From Calditrichota bacterium (GTDB lineage Bacteria; Zhuqueibacterota; Zhuqueibacteria; Residuimicrobiales; Krinioviventaceae): a stretch of DNA of 5,015 nt. Every line of letters begins with the position of its first letter. The stretch's first letter is position 1. The stretch lies in the NCBI GenBank assembly GCA_003818595.1, contig RPQV01000321.1, positions 1-5,015 of the forward strand, given 5' to 3'. A program made the position numbers and the translations under genes. Below the pieces are notes generated by a model. It was not told the origin of the DNA and did no database searches. It was given only the letters and a program-made list of their open reading frames with translations. Below are positions 1-5,015 of the stretch, in pieces.

Positions 1-1306
1 CCTCTTGCGGATCCCAATCAATTGGTTTTTTGAGCAGCATGGCAATGTTGAGGAGATGGCAAATCGTTGCTGTTCGATGACCTATTTCCTCGTGGGCGAT
101 TGGGCGACGACGACTCTTGACGCTGTCCAGAAAATTACGGTGATGACCTGGACTACGCTCCGTATGAATCTCGTTCGGTCCGATAAAATCCCGTAAAATC
201 GAGGGATGAGAAGCTTCCAATCGACCCCCATGAATATAGATAAAAATCCAGCCGTCGCTGCCGATCAGTTTTAATCCGCGATCACCCTGACTGGTGCCGA
301 TGAGTTTAACACCGTTTTTGTAGGTGCATTCGAACGCATATTCAATAAAGCAGTCAAACAATGGACTGGTCACTTGACTGCCTTCCGCTACAAATTTAAT
401 GGGTCCCGAATCATCTGCCTCATTGATAAACTGTGCCAGACCGATGATGTGAGCTCCTCGATCTGTCATTTCACCACCGCCGGTTTCGAGGATGTAGCGC
501 CACCAGAAGTGAGTTCGTTTCGGCGTATAGGATGCCCATGCAGCCGGTCCGAGCCAAAAATCATAATGAAAACCCTTTGGCACCGGCTTGATCGGGTGGG
601 GTCCCTGATCCTGACGGAGTGTCATATGTTGACTATCAGAATTCGGTAAATTCACTTGAATTGACTGCAATTTGCCTATGCGACCGTTTTTGACCAATTC
701 CCAGGCAAATCGTACACTATCGTTTGACCGCTCATGGCTTCCCGTTTGCAGAACTCGACGATATCTCCTGACTGTCTCACAAACGACTCGCCCTTCAGCC
801 ACTGAATTCACCAGCGGTTTTTCACAGTAAATATCCTTTCCGGCTTTGGCTGCGGCAATCGAGATGAGGCCATGCCAATGGTCGGGCGTGCAAACTGTTA
901 CTGCATCAATGTCCCCGCGCGCCAACAACTCGCGAAAATCAGTATACTGGCTAAAGCGAGAGGGCGAAACTGTGAGACCCTTTTCTGCATAATAGGCAAC
1001 GGCTTTTTCAACGGCCGGCTTTAATCCGGCACTTTTTTTCCCAGGTTCCTGATAAAGCATGTCATATTCACTGACTCCTTCATCAACGTCGCACAAGGCA
1101 ATGATTTCGGTGTCGGGCTGATTTATGAACGCCCGCATATTATAGGTTCCCTGACCTCCCAGGCCGATACAGCCTATCACGATGCGATCGTTGGCCGGCA
1201 TGGCACCGTTTTTTCCCAAGGCTGTTGCGGGCACAATCAGCGGTGCAGCAATGGCAGCGGCAAGAGAACTGCTCTTTTTTAAGAATTCACGTCTCTGCAT
1301 AGTCAT
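1..1306 (-). CDS. Tat-exported Gfo/Idh/MocA-family oxidoreductase (OxC), 3' end cut by window edge
   Basis: My translation is open from the start to the left edge, about 435 codons, and ends in a WDPQE stretch that corresponds to roughly 25 residues before the usual C-terminus. The N-terminus has a twin-arginine signal (RREFLK at residues 5-10, then an Ala-rich hydrophobic stretch to about residue 31). The Rossmann domain follows, with GLGGQG at 48-53, the acidic residue D73 after the second strand, CTPDHWHG at 139-146 and EKP at 162-164, whose lysine is the family's catalytic one. The C-terminal alpha/beta domain has WLGPA at 251-255, GGGEMTDRGAH at 276-286 (D282 and H286 match the Asp/His pair of inositol dehydrogenase) and SPGHHRNFLD late on. 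Family members are NAD(P)-dependent sugar or cyclitol enzymes; the substrate here is unknown. Starts at 1306 and 1300 are both in frame; 1306 is preferred because it overlaps the ThuA stop as ATGA. Residues 76-117 contain an insertion relative to OxB, and G289 replaces the second Asp of the DxGxHxxD motif. Confidence 0.93.
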   Translation of the reverse strand, partial: MTMQRREFLKKSSSLAAAIAAPLIVPATALGKNGAMPANDRIVIGCIGLGGQGTYNMRAFINQPDTEIIALCDVDEGVSEYDMLYQEPGKKSAGLKPAVEKAVAYYAEKGLTVSPSRFSQYTDFRELLARGDIDAVTVCTPDHWHGLISIAAAKAGKDIYCEKPLVNSVAEGRVVCETVRRYRRVLQTGSHERSNDSVRFAWELVKNGRIGKLQSIQVNLPNSDSQHMTLRQDQGPHPIKPVPKGFHYDFWLGPAAWASYTPKRTHFWWRYILETGGGEMTDRGAHIIGLAQFINEADDSGPIKFVAEGSQVTSPLFDCFIEYAFECTYKNGVKLIGTSQGDRGLKLIGSDGWIFIYIHGGRLEASHPSILRDFIGPNEIHTERSPGHHRNFLDSVKSRRRPIAHEEIGHRTATICHLLNIAMLLKKPIDWDPQE

Positions 1307-2244
1307 TTTTCTCCGTTAAATGATCGCAATGTCGAACTCGGACGAGCATCCGCCTCTAAATCGCCGAGTGCAAATTGAATTCCGGATAATATGTGTTTTA
1401 AAACGGCTTCATTCCAGTAAATATGCGCGTTATGGCCAAGACTGGTGTAAAACACCCGACCTTTTCCATACGTACGTATCCAGCTCATGGCAAAATCCTG
1501 ATCATGATATCGCTCAGGCAAAAACCTTCTTGCCGGACTCATATCTGTTTTTTGTGTATCGATCGTTAATAATATATGCAGCAAATCCCTCGTATAGGGT
1601 GCACGAAATTGGAACACTTCATCCTGAATGGGAAAAGAATCTTCCGGGAACATTTCTGTCAGGGGATGATTCTTATCTTCGATCTGAAGATAAATGGTCT
1701 CATCCGGCTTCCAAGGATGCCCTCCATCCTCATAAGCGCCGAGCATCTGTCCGAAAGCCGGGAATTGCCAATATTCCGGCCATTGAACAAACGTAGCTGC
1801 GGCAGCATGGATGCCAATAAACCCTCCTCCTGATGAAACAAAATCCAATATATTCATCCTCAATTCAGGATCTTGACACAAGACTCCGGCAGTATTCAGG
1901 AAACATAATGCATCGAATTGACTCAGATTTTCCTTTTTAAACATCAGAGTATCGTTGCTCAATGTTATCTGAAAGGCGCCTGTTCGCTCGCCCATGAGTT
2001 TGAGTGCATAATTCCCGCAGATCGTTGACGGGTGTCCTTTTGTCTCCGTTTTATTGCGCATATTAAGATTCATGACGAGGATTTTTCGCATTTTCTGCGG
2101 CTGTGCAGGTGCTTGGGTGGGCGCGGCTTGTTCAATAGCGGCCTTCTCTGTCTCAGATATTTGCGCAAACAAGACAGAAACTGTCAGTAACAATAGGCAG
2201 CCTACGGTTGTTATTTGCGCATAGAGTTTGTTGACGATGTGCAT
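1303..2244 (-). CDS. Secreted ThuA-like domain protein
   Basis: This 313-residue protein begins with a Sec signal peptide: a hydrophobic stretch at about residues 11-26 ending in VLFA, with likely cleavage before Q28. A short Ala/Pro/Gln-rich linker (about 31-51) leads to a ThuA-like domain with a class I glutamine-amidotransferase-like fold. Family marks are KILVMN at 54-59, GGGFIGIHAA at 139-148, GHPW at 175-178, NHPL at 192-195, the DE pair at 208-209, and the terminal block MSWIRTYGKGRVFYTSLGH at 253-271. ThuA is named for trehalose utilisation, and homologues are common beside Gfo/Idh/MocA oxidoreductases in sugar loci. A role on an oxidised sugar intermediate is an inference; the reaction of most members is not established. 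The start is supported by AAAGGAG 7 nt upstream. Its stop overlaps the OxC start, so the two are probably made together. It follows OxB after 98 nt. Confidence 0.92.
   Translation of the reverse strand: MHIVNKLYAQITTVGCLLLLTVSVLFAQISETEKAAIEQAAPTQAPAQPQKMRKILVMNLNMRNKTETKGHPSTICGNYALKLMGERTGAFQITLSNDTLMFKKENLSQFDALCFLNTAGVLCQDPELRMNILDFVSSGGGFIGIHAAAATFVQWPEYWQFPAFGQMLGAYEDGGHPWKPDETIYLQIEDKNHPLTEMFPEDSFPIQDEVFQFRAPYTRDLLHILLTIDTQKTDMSPARRFLPERYHDQDFAMSWIRTYGKGRVFYTSLGHNAHIYWNEAVLKHILSGIQFALGDLEADARPSSTLRSFNGEK
1311..1314 (-). promoter_or_regulatory. Ribosome binding site of OxC inside the ThuA coding end
   Basis: GGAG lies 4 nt before the ATG at 1306 and 10 nt before the in-frame ATG at 1300. 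Neither spacing is ideal, so it does not decide the start alone. It lies within the last codons of the ThuA-like gene, and the ThuA stop TGA (1305-1303) overlaps the ATG at 1306. This arrangement suggests that translation of OxC is coupled to that of the ThuA-like gene. Confidence 0.6.
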
Positions 2245-2251
2245 AAAACGG

Positions 2252-2258
2252 CTCCTTT
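2252..2258 (-). promoter_or_regulatory. Strong ribosome binding site of the ThuA-like gene
   Basis: AAAGGAG sits 7 nt upstream of the ATG at 2244, the best Shine-Dalgarno match in the window. It fixes the start at the codon that gives a complete Sec signal peptide and suggests that this gene is translated independently of OxB. No convincing promoter hexamers were found in the 98-nt gap upstream. Confidence 0.75.
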
Positions 2259-2320
2259 AGATGAGAACTGATTCAAAATTTGGAGCGCTTTGTCCCTATT
2301 CCATAAGGTTTTGCGTTCAT

Positions 2321-2344
2321 AAAAACAGCGGTTCTGCCGGTTTT
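2321..2344 (-). terminator. Weak intrinsic terminator or attenuator-like hairpin after OxB
   Basis: Directly at the OxB stop codon, the minus-strand transcript can fold as AAAAC-CGG, loop CAGAA, CCG, a 2-nt CU bulge, then GUUUU, followed by another U. That gives four G-C pairs and four A-U pairs around one bulge, with a U-run on the 3' side. The flanking A and U tracts make it nearly symmetric, as in bidirectional terminators. The stem is short and bulged, so it may be only partly active or fortuitous. If it works, it would lower expression of the ThuA-like gene and OxC relative to the upstream genes. Confidence 0.3.
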
Positions 2345-3641
2345 ATAAATGATAGGGGCTCCGCATTGTCCTTGTCATCATACGGTTGGCTTGGTCGTCA
2401 TTGACGAATTTCTCCAAACGATTATCCCATGTACATGTGCGTCCTAATTTCATGGCAATGTGGGCTTGATGACAAGCAATATCCGAATAAAAAGCCGATT
2501 CAATATTACTGATGGGTGTTTTTCGGCTTTTTACACAGTCGAGAAAGTTACGATGATGATTATTGCTCACCGGCAGATGGTCTTCGTCGCTGCTGATTGT
2601 TAAATTTAATAAAGATTTGGGTTGTGCATCCATAAAACCACGACCGACATAAATCCACCCTTCAGTCCCTTCAAATAGAATCGCCATCCAAAATAAGCCA
2701 AACTGCCATGCTGTCTTGGTGGCTGTACTCATATCCATATGACGCAATTTGAGTCCATTCTGATAGGTATGGTCAACATCAAATCGCTGAGCCGTGTCAT
2801 AAAATCCATTTGTTGGAAAATAACCTGTACCTGCTGTGGTGATTGGCGCAGCATCGTCGGAGCGATTTGCCCATTGAACCATATCAACAGAGTGGATACC
2901 CCACGCTCCGCTGACACATCCCAATGAGTAATCAGAAAGCAGCGTCCAATTGCGCGTACACCTTTCAAAGGTATAAGGCGCCCATGGCGCCGGCCCCAAC
3001 CATCGATCATAATCAAATCCGGGAGGAACGGGTTGCTCTTCCTGTCTGGGAATTTGCTGATAACCCGCCGAGCCAATTTTTACTGCCGTGAGTTCGCCGA
3101 TTTTGTGATTGCGCACGAGTTCAAGTGCATGACGAAATGTTTGGTCAGAGCGCTGTTGAGTGCCGAATTGGAATACGACATTATATTGTTTGACTACATC
3201 TCGTACCGCCTTGCTCTCGGCGATGCTGAGACTGAGTGGTTTTTCATAATACATGTCCTTTCGATGGCGTGCGGCCTCCACTCCAATAAGGGCATGCCAA
3301 TTATCCGGTGTGGCGATCATCACGGCGTCGATCTCCGGAGAGGATACAAGTTCGCGATAATCAGAGTAAGAGCGACAGTCTTGATTACCATATTTCTCAT
3401 CAACCAGGCTTTTAGCGCGTTGTCGATGTTCTTCACGGACATCGCAGACGGCGATGATTCTGACGTCATCTTGGCCCAGAAAAGAGCGTACATGACCGCT
3501 ACCCATGCTGCCGACGCCGATACAGCCCATGACGATTTGATCACTGGGTGCTGTCGCCCCTTGGCGCCCTAATACGTGCGATGGAATTATGGTGGCGGCT
3601 GTGGTCAAAAGGGATTTTTGGACAAATTCTCTACGTTTCAT
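2343..3641 (-). CDS. Tat-exported Gfo/Idh/MocA-family oxidoreductase (OxB) with altered catalytic motif
   Basis: This complete 432-residue protein has the usual length for exported members. A twin-arginine signal (RREFVQK at 3-9, then a short hydrophobic stretch to about 25) precedes the Rossmann domain with GVGSMG at 42-47, D67 in AVCDV, ATPDNWHA at 110-117 and EKP at 133-135. The C-terminal domain has GTQQRS at 160-165, FDYDRWLGPAP at 209-219 and HHRNFLDCVKSR further on. The motif that normally reads DxxxH, holding the catalytic Asp and His in inositol dehydrogenase, reads AWGIH at 246-250: the His is kept and the Asp is Ala. The SPGH block seen in OxA and OxC is NNHH here. The fold and cofactor site look intact, so it may have a different substrate, another acid residue, or reduced redox activity. 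The ATG at 3641 is supported by GAGGG 8 nt upstream. It lies 36 nt after the SH3 lipoprotein gene. Confidence 0.95.
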   Translation of the reverse strand: MKRREFVQKSLLTTAATIIPSHVLGRQGATAPSDQIVMGCIGVGSMGSGHVRSFLGQDDVRIIAVCDVREEHRQRAKSLVDEKYGNQDCRSYSDYRELVSSPEIDAVMIATPDNWHALIGVEAARHRKDMYYEKPLSLSIAESKAVRDVVKQYNVVFQFGTQQRSDQTFRHALELVRNHKIGELTAVKIGSAGYQQIPRQEEQPVPPGFDYDRWLGPAPWAPYTFERCTRNWTLLSDYSLGCVSGAWGIHSVDMVQWANRSDDAAPITTAGTGYFPTNGFYDTAQRFDVDHTYQNGLKLRHMDMSTATKTAWQFGLFWMAILFEGTEGWIYVGRGFMDAQPKSLLNLTISSDEDHLPVSNNHHRNFLDCVKSRKTPISNIESAFYSDIACHQAHIAMKLGRTCTWDNRLEKFVNDDQANRMMTRTMRSPYHL

Positions 3642-3649
3642 TCAGATGA

Positions 3650-3654
3650 CCCTC
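3650..3654 (-). promoter_or_regulatory. Ribosome binding site of OxB
   Basis: GAGGG lies 8 nt before the ATG at 3641, a normal spacing. It supports the start that gives the twin-arginine signal at residues 3-4. It falls in the 36-nt gap after the SH3 lipoprotein stop, which is too short for an obvious separate promoter. Confidence 0.6.
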
Positions 3655-3677
3655 ATTTCGGTAATGATGACGACTTT

Positions 3678-4346
3678 TTAGTCATTCTCTTTCATATCAT
3701 TTAACAACTCAATTAAATGAGAAATGAAGACTGAATTGGCAAACGACGGATTTTCGACGATAGCGATCAACGATTTTTCCCGCTTTTGGTGATCTTTGAT
3801 TCTTTTGGCTTTTTGCGTGAGGACGCCTACCGCGATGTCCTCCGGCCGAAGAGAGACCGAAACGCGGCGAATCCATCCGTTTTGTCGGCGATTTTCGCCG
3901 ACGATTTGCAGCCAATCCGAATCGGTTGCGAGAACTGCGACAAAATCCATTTCTTCCAAATTTTGTTCCGTCAGCGTCAGGAGGTCAGGACGGCGGTAAA
4001 GATTGGTTTGTTCAACAATGATCCCAGGAGCAGCATTGGCTTGCACGGCAAATGCAGTTATCCATCCTCTGGTGCTGTCTGATAATTCAATTTGATAGTA
4101 TTCCCGTGATTCCTTGCTTGTGTCGGTCTCAGAAACTCCCAACCAAATGATTTGTTCTCCAAGTGAAGCCGAGGTCAAACGTTTACCCGATAAATTAGGC
4201 TGGTCCCGGACAATCGCATCATCCACGATACATACCGCGGATATTCGTTTTTCAGCAGGCGGTGTAATCGGCAGGTCGCCCGCTTTTTTTGAACAGCACG
4301 GTAAAAAGAACATAAAAATCGATGCAAAGAGAAACCAGCGTTTCAT
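3678..4346 (-). CDS. Putative lipoprotein with two bacterial SH3-like domains
   Basis: This protein of 222 residues (224 if translation begins at the ATG at 4352) starts with a basic, strongly hydrophobic signal, MKRWFLF onward, ending LPCCSKK at 15-21. That resembles a lipoprotein signal with C18 as the likely lipidated residue, though Cys at -1 and Pro at -2 are not canonical. Two SH3b-type repeats follow. The first is about 36-102, with DDAIVRDQPNLSG and RGWITAF. The second is about 108-166, with TNLYRRPD, DSDWLQI and NGWIRR. The tail (167-222) is charged and probably helical, with no recognised domain. Bacterial SH3 domains often bind peptidoglycan or mediate protein contacts, so an envelope-anchored scaffold or sensor is possible; no catalytic residues are visible. 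It lies 16 nt after OxA and 36 nt before OxB, so it is probably co-transcribed with both. The domain call is firm; the function is unknown. Confidence 0.85.
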   Translation of the reverse strand: MKRWFLFASIFMFFLPCCSKKAGDLPITPPAEKRISAVCIVDDAIVRDQPNLSGKRLTSASLGEQIIWLGVSETDTSKESREYYQIELSDSTRGWITAFAVQANAAPGIIVEQTNLYRRPDLLTLTEQNLEEMDFVAVLATDSDWLQIVGENRRQNGWIRRVSVSLRPEDIAVGVLTQKAKRIKDHQKREKSLIAIVENPSFANSVFISHLIELLNDMKEND

Positions 4347-4352
4347 AGCCAT

Positions 4353-4356
4353 CCCA
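4353..4356 (-). promoter_or_regulatory. Weak ribosome site favouring the second ATG of the SH3 lipoprotein
   Basis: A TGGG run abuts the upstream ATG (4352-4350), leaving no spacer, but lies 6 nt before the second in-frame ATG (4346-4344). Correct spacing and the typical basic MKR beginning of a lipoprotein signal both favour the start at 4346. The match to the Shine-Dalgarno consensus is poor, so coupling to OxA translation may matter more. Confidence 0.35.
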
Positions 4357-4362
4357 ATATGG

Positions 4363-5015
4363 TTAAAGGGTCCAAGGCGCCCGATAAGGACGACTCAACA
4401 TCCGTGATGCTGTTTCATCATTGATGATCTGTTCCTTTTCCGGATCAAAGGATAGCTTGCGTCCTAGAAGCATGGCGATTTGGCCTAAATGTCCTGGAGT
4501 AGCCGAACGATGCGCCGTTTCAGCGGGTGTTAGAGTCTGCTCCCTCGTTTTCACGCAGTCAAGAAAATTGCGGATATGACCAGGGGATTGATAAAGATGA
4601 ATCTCCTCTGCGCCTATTTTCTCATCCAGAATTGATTTCGGCTCAGCTTCAATCACTCCACCACGTTCCACATGGATCCAACCCAAATCACCTATCCATG
4701 TGGTACCGGATTGAATTTCCGGATAACCTCCGGCTAAAATTGTTTTCACACCTTGGGCATACTGACATTCCACCCAATACTTGGTTGCCGTGTCACGAAA
4801 TTCATTGCGCGGATATTCGCCAACTCCTTGTACCTGAACGGGTCCCGTTTTATCAAAACCCAGTCCCCAGTGGGCAATATCGTTATGATGCCCAACCCAA
4901 TCCATGATTTGGCCGCCGCCATAATCCAGATGCCAACGCCAATTCTTGTGTACTCTTTCAATGGCATAGGGAGCATAAGGCGCCGGTCCCAACCAGAATT
5001 CATAATCTAATTCCG
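4363..5015 (-). CDS. Gfo/Idh/MocA-family oxidoreductase (OxA), C-terminal half; 5' end beyond window edge
   Basis: About 217 residues are present, and the frame is open to the right edge. The first visible residues, LDYEFWLGPAPYAPY, match mid-protein blocks of OxB (WLGPAPWAPY) and OxC (WLGPAAWASY), so the Rossmann domain and any export signal lie outside the window. A TTG at 4992 is internal, not a start. The C-terminal domain has GGGQIMDWVGHHNDIAHWG, which keeps both the Asp and the His expected for catalysis and the second Asp, making OxA the most canonical of the three at this motif. Later come GWIHVERGG, SPGHIRNFLDCVKTR and the usual terminal block ending RPYRAPWTL. The likely role is a sugar or cyclitol oxidoreductase dependent on NAD(P); the substrate is unknown. 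The next gene starts 16 nt downstream, indicating co-transcription. By analogy with OxB and OxC it is probably Tat-exported, but this cannot be seen here. Confidence 0.93.
   Translation of the reverse strand, partial: ELDYEFWLGPAPYAPYAIERVHKNWRWHLDYGGGQIMDWVGHHNDIAHWGLGFDKTGPVQVQGVGEYPRNEFRDTATKYWVECQYAQGVKTILAGGYPEIQSGTTWIGDLGWIHVERGGVIEAEPKSILDEKIGAEEIHLYQSPGHIRNFLDCVKTREQTLTPAETAHRSATPGHLGQIAMLLGRKLSFDPEKEQIINDETASRMLSRPYRAPWTL

Noticed and set aside
374..649. A 91-codon plus-strand open frame, the longest complete frame in the left 1.3 kb
   Set aside because: The minus strand here encodes the uninterrupted OxC with full family motifs; this frame is its shadow.
1320..1796. A 158-codon open frame on the plus strand
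   Set aside because: It is antisense to the well-supported ThuA-like gene and has no recognisable motif or good ribosome site.
2245..2320. A promoter for the ThuA-like gene in the gap after OxB
   Set aside because: A TTGAAT-like hexamer is present, but no -10 element lies at a proper distance before the ribosome site, so no promoter can be supported.
3033..3572. A 179-codon open frame on the plus strand
   Set aside because: It lies wholly antisense to OxB, whose motifs are clear, and its translation shows no domain or family pattern.
2343..3641. OxB as a pseudogene because of its altered catalytic motif
   Set aside because: The frame is intact at normal length, and the signal peptide, nucleotide-binding motif, EKP and C-terminal block are preserved, which argues for a maintained gene.
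4990..4992. TTG as the start codon of OxA
   Set aside because: The frame stays open upstream to the window edge and encodes LDYEFW, a conserved mid-protein block also present in OxB and OxC; the TTG is an internal leucine.

Overview
The window is one side of a bacterial gene cluster in which every supported gene reads on the minus strand. Base composition looks slightly under 50% GC by eye. The order in the direction of transcription (right to left) is: the C-terminal half of a Gfo/Idh/MocA-family oxidoreductase (OxA, cut by the right edge); a small lipoprotein with two bacterial SH3-like domains; a second, complete, Tat-exported Gfo/Idh/MocA oxidoreductase (OxB); a secreted ThuA-like protein; and a third Tat-exported Gfo/Idh/MocA oxidoreductase (OxC, cut by the left edge and lacking only its last few residues). 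The names OxA, OxB and OxC are local labels. OxC has no intact stop-to-stop ORF inside the window, so it is easily missed, but it translates without interruption over about 435 codons.

Layout: 5015-4363 OxA; 4346-3678 SH3 lipoprotein, 16 nt after OxA; 3641-2343 OxB, 36 nt further on; a 98-nt gap holding a weak terminator-like hairpin; 2244-1303 ThuA-like protein with a strong AAAGGAG ribosome site; 1306-1 OxC, whose start overlaps the ThuA stop as ATGA. The spacing suggests one operon, possibly with partial termination after OxB. No tRNA, rRNA, CRISPR array, insertion sequence or long repeat was seen. No gap between genes exceeds 100 nt.

How the genes may work together (inference): the OxB, ThuA and OxC products carry export signals and the SH3 protein has a lipoprotein-type signal, so the set probably acts in the periplasm or at the envelope. 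Tat export fits oxidoreductases that fold around NAD(P) before export. Gfo/Idh/MocA enzymes oxidise, reduce or otherwise use redox chemistry on sugars and cyclitols, and ThuA-like proteins often sit beside them in sugar-utilisation loci. A periplasmic route for modified sugars or glycosides is therefore the best guess, but the substrate cannot be read from the sequence.

Organism: clusters of Tat-exported Gfo/Idh/MocA proteins with ThuA-like partners are typical of Planctomycetota, Verrucomicrobiota, Lentisphaerota and some Bacteroidota or uncultured relatives. I favour a heterotroph from one of these groups with low certainty; no phylogenetic marker is present. The cluster is unusual in detail rather than clearly a new system. 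The best leads are the loss of the expected catalytic aspartate in OxB, a lineage-type insertion in OxC, and the SH3 lipoprotein placed between two oxidoreductases.
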